From CAIZGX01 sp964385405 (GTDB lineage: Bacteria > Bacteroidota > Bacteroidia > Flavobacteriales_D > Sanyastnellaceae): a stretch of 64,000 nucleotides of DNA. The stretch's first letter is position 1. Every line of letters begins with the position of its first letter. The notes beneath the pieces were generated by a model that was not told where the DNA came from, made no database searches, and saw only the letters and a list, made by a program, of their open reading frames with translations. Positions 42,411 through 51,559 of the stretch are shown one piece after another. A program made the position numbers and the translations under genes. The DNA lies in NCBI GenBank assembly GCA_964385405.1, contig CAYLOT010000003.1, forward strand, positions 1 to 64,000. Reading direction: 5' to 3'.

Positions 42411-45400
42411 TTAGAGCGCGACTTCTTTCAACGTTCCCGTTTTTGTATAAGCAAGATATCCTCTGACTTGTTTGCCAGTTGCGCTTTGTAACGCATTCAT
42501 GTAGTTCTTCACCTGCTGAAGATGCTTGTCCATTTCTGCACCCGTTTTGAAATCATACACTTCGACGTAATTAGCATTTAGATGAATGCGATCAGGACGA
42601 GCAACTTCCCGAACATTGATTTGAACATCGTGTTCGGTAAGAACTTCATCTTCTGTTTTAAAAATTTTCTGAAATGAATCGTTCATGACTGTTGCTTTTA
42701 CCTGATTCGTGAGAAGCTCTTTTTCATTGGGCTGAAGCTCGGTATGTTCGAAGATGTAGTTTGAAAGCGACTCTTCCCACGAATTGAAATGATTCAAAGT
42801 TGAAAGACAGGCATGCAAGTGATTGCCCATTACAAGTGCTTCTTTTCCTTCCAAATCTTTGCGTTTTGTTTCGCGCATGCGGAAGTCGGGTTGCACCGCA
42901 TTTAAACGTGTACCATCAAGTAAAGCAACTGTCTTGGATTCTTCTTTTTCTTCTTTAACATGCTTTATTTTTTCGCCGAAATGAAATTTGTTTAATCCCG
43001 TGTGATGCGTATTGAAATACTCGTACAAGTACGTATTTAATGCGCTATTCGTGGAGGAAGGTTTACTTTCAGTAAGGAAATACAATCGATCTTCAGGACG
43101 GGTGAGTGCCACATAGAGCAAGTTCATATCGTCGAGTAAGATCTTGTTATTTTCTGTTTGAATTTCTTCTGGTTCATCTGGCTTAGGAGCTTTGCTTGGT
43201 GTAAAGTTGATGAGTCCTTTCGTGAATCCCGGATGAACATTTGGGGCGTTTACCCACAATGTTTGATTCGGATGTTTCGTATCGAATTTCGGAAAGATCA
43301 CTACTGGAAATTGAAGTCCTTTGCTTTTATGAATGGTGAGTATTCGAACAGCATTTTGTTGCTCACCACTCTGAATGTACAATTTGTTTTTGTTGTCGTT
43401 CCACCAATCTGTCATTTCTGAAAATCCCATTCCATTCCGATGCGAGAGCTGGAGCAATTGGTTTTCAAAAAATTCCAAATACACATCGAATTGCAATTGG
43501 AAATATCGAATGAGTTCTTGAATGCATTCGAACGGATGAACATTGCTCTTCACCAAATCACGAAGTCCAGGGTAATGCTCATCTAGGAATTCATTCACTT
43601 TGAAGCGAAGTTTCCCTTTCTCCAGTTGCTCTACATAAGTGGAAATAACTTCACTGTAGTTGAATTTATTTGGAAACACATCGCAGATTCTGCGAATTAG
43701 ATTGAAGCGATAAAAATTCTCTGTCTCTTTTCCGAAGTAGTTGATACAGGCCATGAGCAGCTGCACTTCGTTGGAATTTTGAACCAAGAAACTATCCTCA
43801 GTTGTGAGTGGTATTTTTTCTGTTTGCTGAAGAATAAACTCTGAAATTTTTGTCGATTCAGCTTTTCCCTTCCGAGTGAGAATGGCAATATCTCCCCATT
43901 CATATCCATCTGCTCTGCATTCTCGAATAGCATCTACAATTCCGTTCAGCATGTGTAAGTCACTGGAATCTTTTTTGTCGACAACAAGGGTTTGAACTTC
44001 TACATATCCCGGATGATTTTTGCTGCATTCTTGCTCATGCTTTTCATAGACATCTTGAAGTGGACCGAGCTTTTCTTTTAAAGCTCCAAATAGTGTATTA
44101 TTGAATTCAATAATTGCCTTTCCACTTCTTCTGTTGGTGTTTAAGACTTGCTCTTTGTACGCATCGTTCAGCAGCAATTGCATGTTCACTGGCGCTCCGT
44201 CAAATAATTTGGGAAGTCGAACGAATTGTTCAACATTTCCATTTCTCCACCTGTAAATACTCTGCTTCCCATCTCCGACAACCAAATTGAAATTCCCTTG
44301 CGCGATGGCGTTTTCAAACAACGGAAGAAAATTCTTCCATTGCATTTCAGAGGTGTCTTGAAACTCGTCGATAAGAATGTGATGGTAACGCTCACCGGCA
44401 CGTTCATAGATAAAAGGCGCGGTGCTTTCTTGAACAACCGCAGATACAATGGCGTGGAAATCGGAAATGAGTAGTAAGTTTTCTTCCGATTTTATGCGAA
44501 TACTTACTTCATTTAGTTTGCTCAATAATCCGGTCGTGTAGATCCTTGGAAGAATTTTATTGATGCGATTGAATTCGTGTTTGTTGTTTCCGGAAATCCA
44601 ATCCAGAACGAATTCAGCTACTTCATTTAATTTTCCGTTCAACGCCTCTACCTCTGCTTGCTTTGGTTTTCCCCAGCCCTTTTCAATTACGCGATGGAAG
44701 TATGCTCCTGGATTTACAAACTCTGCTGATCTTATTTTTCTGAGATAACTCAGAGTCCCATTGCCATTGTTGAAGAATTGGTCTTGATTGAGATTTTTAT
44801 CTTCAATCAAATTCATAACCTCATCAATGCGTTCGAACAATTCTTTCGTTAATTCATGAAGCTTATTCTGAAAAGCTTTTTTAATTAAATCGTATTCGGT
44901 GATATGCAGGTTTTCGAAAAGCGAAAGAATGTTTTTCGCGTTTTCCTTCACCAGTTGTTTTGAAATTCCAATCATGCCTTTGCGGACATTCCAATCTTCT
45001 TCTTCTTCGAAATTACTGAGCACAAAATTCTCGAGATAGGTCGTTAATTCTGCGTCTTCACCCACTTCATCGAGACACGCGTCAACGCATTGCTCAAGAA
45101 ACTTCTCGGTGTCCATTTGAATGGAAAAGTCCGGATGAATCTGTAAATCTTTCGCGAATGCACGAACGATGCGGTGCGTGAAACTGTCGATGGTGCTTAT
45201 GCTCAAGCGTGAGTAATTGTGAAGCATGTGCGAAAGCGTTTTGCGCGCGCTCTCTTGCAAAATCATTGGGGAAACATCGAGCTCTTTTCGAATGTCATTG
45301 AACAGGTCATTCTTCCCTTCAAGTGCACTTGGAAAGGTGAATTCGTGCAAACGCTCCATCACCCGCTCTTTCATTTCAGAGGCAGCCGCATTGGTAAACG

Positions 45401-45533
45401 TAATGGCCAAAATGTGACTGTAGGCATAAGGCTCTTCGCTTTTTAAACTTAAAAAAAGGAAATGTCTCACCAAGGCATAGGTTTTTCCGCTACCTGCAGA
45501 ACTTTTTAATACAAGAAAGGGTTGTTTTTCCAT
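42411..45533 (-). CDS. AddA/RecB-type UvrD-like helicase-nuclease
   Basis: A 1040-residue double-strand-break repair enzyme subunit. UvrD-type helicase motifs: Walker A SSAGSGKTYALVR (residues ~12-24), motif II ILIDEFQDTSEMQWKNF, GDGKQSIYRWRNG, motif V ILTIHKSKGLQFPVVIF, motif VI LLYVALTRPEDRLYFL. The C-terminal PD-(D/E)xK nuclease has RPDRIHL, VEVYDFKTGAEMD and the QVKNYM motif. Its likely partner, the AddB-like protein, lies at 51560. The ATG at 45533 is used; a TTG at 45542 would add three residues. Confidence 0.9.
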   Translation of the reverse strand: MEKQPFLVLKSSAGSGKTYALVRHFLFLSLKSEEPYAYSHILAITFTNAAASEMKERVMERLHEFTFPSALEGKNDLFNDIRKELDVSPMILQESARKTLSHMLHNYSRLSISTIDSFTHRIVRAFAKDLQIHPDFSIQMDTEKFLEQCVDACLDEVGEDAELTTYLENFVLSNFEEEEDWNVRKGMIGISKQLVKENAKNILSLFENLHITEYDLIKKAFQNKLHELTKELFERIDEVMNLIEDKNLNQDQFFNNGNGTLSYLRKIRSAEFVNPGAYFHRVIEKGWGKPKQAEVEALNGKLNEVAEFVLDWISGNNKHEFNRINKILPRIYTTGLLSKLNEVSIRIKSEENLLLISDFHAIVSAVVQESTAPFIYERAGERYHHILIDEFQDTSEMQWKNFLPLFENAIAQGNFNLVVGDGKQSIYRWRNGNVEQFVRLPKLFDGAPVNMQLLLNDAYKEQVLNTNRRSGKAIIEFNNTLFGALKEKLGPLQDVYEKHEQECSKNHPGYVEVQTLVVDKKDSSDLHMLNGIVDAIRECRADGYEWGDIAILTRKGKAESTKISEFILQQTEKIPLTTEDSFLVQNSNEVQLLMACINYFGKETENFYRFNLIRRICDVFPNKFNYSEVISTYVEQLEKGKLRFKVNEFLDEHYPGLRDLVKSNVHPFECIQELIRYFQLQFDVYLEFFENQLLQLSHRNGMGFSEMTDWWNDNKNKLYIQSGEQQNAVRILTIHKSKGLQFPVVIFPKFDTKHPNQTLWVNAPNVHPGFTKGLINFTPSKAPKPDEPEEIQTENNKILLDDMNLLYVALTRPEDRLYFLTESKPSSTNSALNTYLYEYFNTHHTGLNKFHFGEKIKHVKEEKEESKTVALLDGTRLNAVQPDFRMRETKRKDLEGKEALVMGNHLHACLSTLNHFNSWEESLSNYIFEHTELQPNEKELLTNQVKATVMNDSFQKIFKTEDEVLTEHDVQINVREVARPDRIHLNANYVEVYDFKTGAEMDKHLQQVKNYMNALQSATGKQVRGYLAYTKTGTLKEVAL

Positions 45534-45603
45534 CAAGAGCAAGTCAGTTAATCGAATTGAATGCTATCTTTAATTCGTGAAGTGAAAGTAAATCCATGTA
45601 GCA

Positions 45604-46362
45604 ATGAAAATGAAAATTGTGAATAATTATTTCTTCGTCGTTATGCTTAGCTTATTGCTTGTATCGTGCGGAGATGATGCTCCTTCCACTCCTGAAACCA
45701 AGGTTCATTTGAAGTTTGTTCCTACCTTCAACGGTCAGCCACTTTCGATTGATTCAGTCTATACTAATTCACTTGGACAGCAGCTTCGTGTAGAGAATAT
45801 TCAGTTTTATTTGTCGAATATCTACGCCCACAATGGCGCCGATTCAACCTTATTGAAGCAAGCCTTTTTATTCACCTTGCTTGAACCGCAAACGCTTTCG
45901 CTAAATGTATCTCCTCAATCTTTTTCTTCGCTGTCATTTGGCATAGGAGTTCCAGGTAATTTGAATAAAAACGTGGATCCTTCTCAATACGCCAACTCGA
46001 ATCCCCTGAGTGTTCAAGGTTCGAACGGAATGTTTTGGTACTGGAACACCGGTTATATTTTCGTGAAGTTGGAAGGAAGGTACGAGCTAACAGGCACGCC
46101 CAATGCGCCTTTGATGGATTCGTATGCTTATCACATGGGTGATGATCCGTTGTACCGAGTTCTCCATTTCAATACAGGAAGTGTGAGTTTAGCGGAAGGT
46201 GATGCGCGCACATTCAACATTGAAGTGGCCGTTGACAGCGTGTTCAACAGACCCGCAGATCCGATTGATTTATCTGTTGACAATCTCACGCACACTACTT
46301 CGAATTTCCCTTTGGCAGAGCGTATGACGAATAATTTTGTTACAGCGTTTCACCTTCAATGA
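45604..46362 (+). CDS. MbnP-family lipoprotein
   Basis: A 252-residue lipoprotein (LSLLLVSC lipobox, Cys22). VHLKFVPTFNGQPLSID, RVENIQFYLSNI, GMFWYWNTGYIFVKLEG (residues 142-158) and YHMGDDPLYR match MbnP, a periplasmic copper-binding protein whose partner MbnH oxidises a Trp side chain to kynurenine. Trp145 and Trp147 lie in the most conserved motif, and several histidines (35, 76, 177, 188, 230, 250) could be metal ligands. The stop overlaps the MbnH-like gene by 4 bases, the expected partner order. The exact modified Trp cannot be assigned here. Confidence 0.85.
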   Translation: MKMKIVNNYFFVVMLSLLLVSCGDDAPSTPETKVHLKFVPTFNGQPLSIDSVYTNSLGQQLRVENIQFYLSNIYAHNGADSTLLKQAFLFTLLEPQTLSLNVSPQSFSSLSFGIGVPGNLNKNVDPSQYANSNPLSVQGSNGMFWYWNTGYIFVKLEGRYELTGTPNAPLMDSYAYHMGDDPLYRVLHFNTGSVSLAEGDARTFNIEVAVDSVFNRPADPIDLSVDNLTHTTSNFPLAERMTNNFVTAFHLQ

Positions 46363-47366
46363 GAAGAGTAGTTTACTTTTTTTTTCTGGTTGGAATTCTG
46401 GCTGGCTGCGCCGGTGAAGGTTTGCAGGACCACCCTATTTCCTTCAAACAACCACATTATTTTCCTGCAATTAATTTTCCGGAAGGAAATGAGCCCACGC
46501 TTCTTCGATTCGAATTAGGAAAACAATTGTTTTATGAAAAACAATTGTCGAAGAACGAAGATCAATCCTGCGCATCTTGTCATCGATTACCTGCAGCGTT
46601 TACAGATGGAAGAACGGTTTCTTCCTTCCATGAAAACGAATTTGCTCGAAACGCCCCAACCTTAGCGAATTTGGCCTGGTCGCCATACTTCATGTCAGAA
46701 GGTGGAGTGCCAACTTTGGAGCTTCAAGCACTAGGACCCATTCATGAAAAACATGAATTAGCCTTAAGCATGGAAGAAGTCATTAGCCGTTTGAAGAGCT
46801 CTTCGAATTATACCGAATTGAGCAAAGCCGCCTACGGAAGGGAATTGGATGCGTATGTAGTTACAAGGGCACTGGCATGCTTCGAGCGCGCCTTAATAAG
46901 CGGAGACTCGAAATTTGATCGTCATTATTTTTTGAAGTCGAAAGATTATTCGGAATTGGAAGAACAGGGAATGAATTTATTTTTTTCAGACAGAACACAA
47001 TGCAGCAGTTGTCATTCACTTCCGTTTTTTACCGACTATAAATTTTACAGTTTGGGGTTTGAAGATTCCGACATTGGTTTGGAGCGAAGAACTTATGCAG
47101 AGAGCGATAGAGGGAAATTCAAGACACCAACGTTGCGAAACATTGAACTCACGGCGCCTTACATGCACAACGGTTCTATGAGTTCATTGGAAGATGTGGT
47201 TTCTTTTTACAATGCGGGCGGCGGCAATGGCATAACCAAGGATTCGAGAGTAAAAAATATGAATTTGACAAAAGAAGAGGAGCAAGCCTTGGTTGCCTTT
47301 TTAAAGACTTTGACCGATTGGAATTTCGTTCAGAATGAAAATTTTTTAAGTGCTGATGAAGATTAG
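46359..47366 (+). CDS. Di-haem peroxidase, MbnH/MauG-like
   Basis: A 335-residue lipoprotein (LVGILAGC lipobox, Cys17) of the bacterial cytochrome c peroxidase/MauG superfamily. Two haem c attachment motifs are present: CASCH (residues 71-75) and CSSCH (215-219). KFKTPTLRNIELTAPYMHNG near residues 254-272 is the family's second-haem region. It starts inside the stop of the MbnP gene, so it is most likely MbnH, acting on that protein in the periplasm. A simple peroxidase role is the alternative. Confidence 0.87.
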   Translation: MRRVVYFFFLVGILAGCAGEGLQDHPISFKQPHYFPAINFPEGNEPTLLRFELGKQLFYEKQLSKNEDQSCASCHRLPAAFTDGRTVSSFHENEFARNAPTLANLAWSPYFMSEGGVPTLELQALGPIHEKHELALSMEEVISRLKSSSNYTELSKAAYGRELDAYVVTRALACFERALISGDSKFDRHYFLKSKDYSELEEQGMNLFFSDRTQCSSCHSLPFFTDYKFYSLGFEDSDIGLERRTYAESDRGKFKTPTLRNIELTAPYMHNGSMSSLEDVVSFYNAGGGNGITKDSRVKNMNLTKEEEQALVAFLKTLTDWNFVQNENFLSADED

Positions 47367-47379
47367 CCATTCAAATAAA

Positions 47380-47407
47380 TTTGTTTGTTCTTTCTCGTGT
47401 ATTTTTG
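47380..47407 (+). promoter_or_regulatory. Two-element promoter for the second di-haem peroxidase
   Basis: TTTG at 47380-47383 (another at 47384-47387) and TATTTTTG at 47400-47407, 16 bases apart, match the -33 and -7 elements of Bacteroidota promoters. The ATG at 47412 comes only four bases after the -7 element, so the transcript would have almost no leader. Confidence 0.6.
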
Positions 47408-47411
47408 AAGT

Positions 47412-48500
47412 ATGACCACGCGCCGTTTTACCTACTTTTTTCTGATTGCGCTTGCAAGTCTTTTGTGGACATGCAAGCATGAGGCGCCTGAAGGTCCAAC
47501 GGCAACCCCCTATAATCTTGTCATTCCGCCTTTTTTTCCACCCATGGATATTCCTGAAGACAACCCATTAACCGTGGAAGGCGTTCAATTGGGAAGGTAT
47601 TTGTTTTGGGAAAAGAAGTTGAGCGGAAACGACGCCATGTCCTGCGGAACCTGCCATTTGCCTGAACATGGCTTTTCAGATCCACGTCAGTTTTCAATTG
47701 GTATAAATGGAGAAGTGGGAACTCGTCAGGCCATGCCTCTGGTAAATATGGGATGGTCTACTTCGTTCTTTTGGGATGGCAGAGAGCCGACGCTTGAAGC
47801 ACAGGTATCGGATCCAATTGTAAATCCAATTGAAATGAATGAGAATTGGGATCGAGCCATTGAACAAATAGATTCAGATCCATTGTACGATGCATTGTTC
47901 TTCAAGGCATATGGATCAACAGAGGTTACAAAAGAAAAAATCACAAAGGCGATTGCTTCGTTTTTAAGAACAATGATTTCTGCGAATTCTAAATTCGATA
48001 AGCAGCGTATCGGTCAATATCAGTTCACACCATCGGAATTGAATGGGTTCAATTTATTTCTTTCGGAAGGGGGAAGTCCGGATCAAGTTCCGGGTGGAAG
48101 CTTTGGCGCAGACTGCTTTCATTGTCATGGTTTCGGAAGCATGCAAATGACAGACTATCTTTTTCATAACAACGGTTTAGATGCGTCATTCAGTGATTTA
48201 GGAAGGGGAGCAGTGACGGGGAGCATATATGACAACGGAAAATTTAAGACACCCACTTTGCGTAATGTTGAATTGACGGGACCTTACATGCACGATGGAA
48301 GATTTACCACATTGGAACAAGTGATAGATCACTACAACAGTGGAGGAATTCCGAGTGCCACCATTGATCCCTTTATGAAATTTACAGTGGGTGGTCTGCA
48401 GTTGAGTGCTCAATCGAAGGCTGACTTGATTGCTTTTTTGAAATGTTTAACAGACACATCATTCTTACAAAATCCTGCATTTTCTGATCCACATGAATGA
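47412..48500 (+). CDS. Second di-haem cytochrome c peroxidase/MauG-like lipoprotein
   Basis: A 362-residue lipoprotein (ALASLLWTC, Cys21). Haem c motifs CGTCH (78-82) and CFHCH (235-239), then KFKTPTLRNVELTGPYMHDG (about residues 278-296). It is a distant paralogue of the preceding gene (shared FPxxxxPEDNPLT-type start, WDGREPTLEAQ and YMHDG regions) but about 27 residues longer, with an extra loop before the second haem. It has its own promoter-like sequence. It overlaps the following Cys-cluster gene by 8 bases. Confidence 0.88.
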   Translation: MTTRRFTYFFLIALASLLWTCKHEAPEGPTATPYNLVIPPFFPPMDIPEDNPLTVEGVQLGRYLFWEKKLSGNDAMSCGTCHLPEHGFSDPRQFSIGINGEVGTRQAMPLVNMGWSTSFFWDGREPTLEAQVSDPIVNPIEMNENWDRAIEQIDSDPLYDALFFKAYGSTEVTKEKITKAIASFLRTMISANSKFDKQRIGQYQFTPSELNGFNLFLSEGGSPDQVPGGSFGADCFHCHGFGSMQMTDYLFHNNGLDASFSDLGRGAVTGSIYDNGKFKTPTLRNVELTGPYMHDGRFTTLEQVIDHYNSGGIPSATIDPFMKFTVGGLQLSAQSKADLIAFLKCLTDTSFLQNPAFSDPHE

Positions 48501-48981
48501 TAAACAAAAGCGTTTTTTAGAGGAAGCGAGAAAGAATGTGAAGTCGAATAAAAAACTGTTCAATCGTTTAGCAAAAAAGAAAAAGCTCGATGATGTATTT
48601 CATTCAATGCATGAAGAAATTTTCGCGAAAACCGATTGCCTTACTTGCGCAAATTGTTGCAGAACCACGAGTCCAATTTTCCGCGATGTAGATATTGAAA
48701 GAATTGCCAAGCACCTGGGAATGCGTGTCTCTGAATTCACGGATAAATATTTGCACCTCGACGAAGACCGCGATTGGGTATTAAACTCGAGTCCGTGTAC
48801 CTTTTTAAATCTAGAAGACAACAAGTGTAGCATTTATGATTTCCGCCCAAAGGCTTGTCGTGAGTATCCGCATACGGACCGAAAGAACATGAGCCAAATC
48901 ATGAGTATAACTTTTCGGAATACCCTTGTTTGTCCTGCTGTTGCTGAAATGGCCGAAAGATTGAAACTTACCGAAGGTTAG
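48493..48981 (+). CDS. YkgJ-family cysteine-cluster protein
   Basis: A 162-residue cytoplasmic protein. The hallmark Cys cluster CLTCANCC (about residues 49-56), then NSSPCTFLNLEDNKCSIYDFRPKACREYP, fits the YkgJ/Fe-S or zinc cluster family, whose members are thought to bind metal. Function unknown. The N-terminal 45 residues are lysine-rich and helical. Overlap of 8 bases with the di-haem gene suggests a shared transcript with the MbnP-type cassette. Confidence 0.85.
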   Translation: MNDKQKRFLEEARKNVKSNKKLFNRLAKKKKLDDVFHSMHEEIFAKTDCLTCANCCRTTSPIFRDVDIERIAKHLGMRVSEFTDKYLHLDEDRDWVLNSSPCTFLNLEDNKCSIYDFRPKACREYPHTDRKNMSQIMSITFRNTLVCPAVAEMAERLKLTEG

Positions 48982-49103
48982 TTGTCGAAAACTTTGAATT
49001 ATTAGGATTCCATAGGCCGGGATGAGATAAGCTATACTTACCTCTGGGCGAACAACAGAAACATGCGACAGGTGAAGCGTAGAATTATTCCTTGCGCAAG
49101 GTT

Positions 49104-50174
49104 TTAGTCGGCAATTCCCATCGTCTTTAAGTGACGAGTATGAGAACGCACGGCAGCGAAAACAGTTCCGTATTCGTTGTATTGTACGCCGAATTTCTCA
49201 CATGTCTCGCGAACAATTTTGTTCAATGCAGGATAGTGAACGTGTGAAATACGAGGGAACAAATGGTGTTCTACTTGGTAGTTCAATCCGCCAGTGAATA
49301 AGGTTACAAGAGGATTTTTAGTTGCGAAATTACTTGTTGTATTAATTTGGTGAATGGCCCATTCTTCTTCAATTACCCCGTTATTGTCTTCAGGATTGTT
49401 GAATGAAGTAGTTTCAACAACGTGTGCCAATTGGAAAACAACAGCGATAACAATTCCAGTTACGGTAGACACTAACAAGTAACCAAGAATAGCTGGAACT
49501 ACACCTTGAAAAATCATAGGTAGTACAACGAAGGTTGCAACATAACTGAGTTTTGTTGCCCAAAAAGTAAAGTGATTAATGAATTTAAATTTGCGAAGTT
49601 TGGTAATTCCTACTTGCTGAGTTCTATATTTCTTCACGTCGTCAATCCAAACCCAAGAGATGTAGGTTAAGCAATACAAGATGTATCCGTAAATATGCTG
49701 AAAACGATGAATCTTGTATCTCGGTTGATTCTCGTTTGTGCGCATCATGGGTTGAATGTTAATGTCATCGTCGTGTCCTTCAATATTTGTGAAGGAATGA
49801 TGAATCACATTGTGTTTCGTTTTCCAAAGGCTTACATCTCCACCAACCATGTTTAGTGTATGCGCCATGATTTCATTTAACCATTTTTTGTCGGAAAAAC
49901 TGCCGTGAGCGCCGTCGTGCATCAGGTTGAATCCAATCCCAGCTAGGGTTAATCCTAGAAGGACACATGCGCCAATACTCATTCCTACTGAAAGGTCTCC
50001 GAAAACAAGGGCAATGTACAGAGCGAAAAAGCTAGATAAAAGAACAATAGCTTTCACAATAATGAGCCAATTGCCCCATCTGTTGCGCTTTGTAGCGTTG
50101 AAATATGAATCTACTCCGTTTTTTAAATGATCGAAAAAAGGTGTGCCTGCAGTTTTAAATCTAATCGTGCTCAA
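49104..50174 (-). CDS. Membrane fatty acid desaturase, second copy
   Basis: A 356-residue paralogue of the gene at 38157. Histidine boxes HDGAHG, HNVIHH and QVEHH are all intact, with four hydrophobic segments. The start is TTG at 50174, just before TPFFDHLKNGVDSYF, which lines up with the other copy's N-terminus. It follows murB by 29 bases on the same strand. Different chain length or double-bond position from the first copy is possible but not readable. Confidence 0.88.
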   Translation of the reverse strand: MSTIRFKTAGTPFFDHLKNGVDSYFNATKRNRWGNWLIIVKAIVLLSSFFALYIALVFGDLSVGMSIGACVLLGLTLAGIGFNLMHDGAHGSFSDKKWLNEIMAHTLNMVGGDVSLWKTKHNVIHHSFTNIEGHDDDINIQPMMRTNENQPRYKIHRFQHIYGYILYCLTYISWVWIDDVKKYRTQQVGITKLRKFKFINHFTFWATKLSYVATFVVLPMIFQGVVPAILGYLLVSTVTGIVIAVVFQLAHVVETTSFNNPEDNNGVIEEEWAIHQINTTSNFATKNPLVTLFTGGLNYQVEHHLFPRISHVHYPALNKIVRETCEKFGVQYNEYGTVFAAVRSHTRHLKTMGIAD

Positions 50175-50203
50175 TTGTGTTGGGTTTTCTATAGGTCGCT
50201 AAT

Positions 50204-51226
50204 TTACCACACATTTACTTCACGCTCTAATTCGATGCCGTATTTATTCTTGACATCAGTCATAACTGCTGAGCTTAAGGCAAATAGCTCTTCTCCGGTT
50301 GCTCCACCGTAATTGACCAATACCAATGCTTGTTTTTCATGGACACCGCAATTGCCGACGCGCTTTCCCTTCCATCCCGTGTGCTCTATTAAATATCCAG
50401 CTGGAATTTTAACAGTCAGTTCATCAACAGGGTAAAACGGAATTTTTTCGTCGTGAACCTGAATGCTTCGAAGCACTTCGATAGGAACTGTTGGATTCTT
50501 GAAGAAACTCCCTGCATTGCCCAAGACCTTCGGGTCGGGGAGTTTCGAAGTTCGAATGGCAATAACGGCTTGACTAATGTGCTTAATGCTTAAAGTGTCT
50601 ATTTCCATCTTGTCGAGCTCTTCAGCAATAGCTCCATATTCGATATGAAATACAGGGCGCTTATTCAGTTTGAAGCCGACATGTGTAATGAACCAATTTC
50701 CTTTTTCCTTCCGCTTGAAAATACTTTCGCGGTATCCGAGTTCACATTCATTCAGAGAGAAAATATGTTTTTCTGAGGTGTGAACGTTCACGGCTTCCAC
50801 ATAATTCAACACGCTGCTCATTTCCACTCCATAGGCTCCAATGTTCTGCATGGGGCTTGCGCCAACACACCCAGGAATAAGTGAGAGATTTTCCACTCCA
50901 GCCCATTTGTTTCGAATGCAATGCAAAACGAAGTTGTGCCAATTCTCTCCCGCTGCCACACGCACATACACGTGCATGTCGTCCTCCTTCTCCAATTCAA
51001 TTCCGAATAATCTATTTTGAAGTACAACAGCATCTACATTTTTCGTGAACAGAATATTGCTTCCGCCACCTAATACAAGCAGGTTGCTCTTGGTCTGACG
51101 AACATATTCCAACGCCTCATCCACATGAGTAGGCTCTTCAATACGCGCAAATTCTTTTGCTATGGTTGAAATACCAAACGTATTGTGCGGCAGCAGGTCA
51201 ACATTTTTTTCAAGTTGAAGTTTCAT
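50204..51226 (-). CDS. murB: UDP-N-acetylenolpyruvoylglucosamine reductase
   Basis: A 340-residue FAD enzyme making UDP-MurNAc for peptidoglycan. FAD-binding LLVLGGGSNILF and NLSLIPGCVGASPMQNIGAYG lie in the first half. GNAGSFFKNPTV holds the catalytic Ser, and the C-terminal HEKQALVLVNYGGATGEE includes the final active-site region. The TGWKG insertion marks a type I (E. coli-like) MurB. Confidence 0.95.
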   Translation of the reverse strand: MKLQLEKNVDLLPHNTFGISTIAKEFARIEEPTHVDEALEYVRQTKSNLLVLGGGSNILFTKNVDAVVLQNRLFGIELEKEDDMHVYVRVAAGENWHNFVLHCIRNKWAGVENLSLIPGCVGASPMQNIGAYGVEMSSVLNYVEAVNVHTSEKHIFSLNECELGYRESIFKRKEKGNWFITHVGFKLNKRPVFHIEYGAIAEELDKMEIDTLSIKHISQAVIAIRTSKLPDPKVLGNAGSFFKNPTVPIEVLRSIQVHDEKIPFYPVDELTVKIPAGYLIEHTGWKGKRVGNCGVHEKQALVLVNYGGATGEELFALSSAVMTDVKNKYGIELEREVNVW

Positions 51227-51295
51227 GAAGTAAAGAAAAGAAAGGAATGGGACGGGCTACCCGAAGTAAGTATCGTTATTCGAACATGCTTCTGT

Positions 51296-51550
51296 TCAAA
51301 TGGATTTCAAATTATAATTGGAAGAAATACGGTCTTTTATTTCGTTGTATTCTTCGCTTGATATGAATTGGGCGCCATTTCCACCTTCCAAGAGATCCAA
51401 AACGTAAATACGGTCGGCATGGGTAACAGCATTGTTGGTGTGAATGAAGTACGAAGTACCCATTACAACCACCTCTTCAAAAGTTGTTGAGGAAAAGATT
51501 TGAACAATGCGTTTTCCTTCTGGAAATTTTAGAAACTTTGGGAAATCCAT
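51296..51550 (-). CDS. Small hypothetical protein, divergent from addB-like gene
   Basis: An 84-residue protein with no signal peptide or membrane segment. It has even composition with a compact look: MDFPKFLKFPEGKRIVQIF, then VVMGTSYFIHTNNAVTHADR and a C-terminal SSEEYNEIKDRISS helix. I do not recognise the family. Its ATG is nine bases from the ATG of the divergent AddB-like gene, and it lies 69 bases before murB. The ORF starts cleanly and is not a shadow of another gene. Confidence 0.6.
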   Translation of the reverse strand: MDFPKFLKFPEGKRIVQIFSSTTFEEVVVMGTSYFIHTNNAVTHADRIYVLDLLEGGNGAQFISSEEYNEIKDRISSNYNLKSI

Positions 51551-51559
51551 ACTGCGAAT

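Noticed and set aside
2992..48981. A biochemical link between kmo (kynurenine hydroxylation) and MbnH-made kynurenine in MbnP
   Set aside because: KMO acts on free L-kynurenine in the cytoplasm, whereas the MbnP residue is protein-bound in the periplasm. Sharing the window is likely chance.
45604..48981. Methanobactin biosynthesis locus
   Set aside because: No precursor peptide, MbnB/MbnC or transporter genes are present; only the MbnP/MbnH-type genes, which occur widely alone.
51250..51275. Hairpin CGGG-CTA-CCCG between the small gene and murB
   Set aside because: Four-pair stem without a T-tract; not enough for a terminator or regulatory site.
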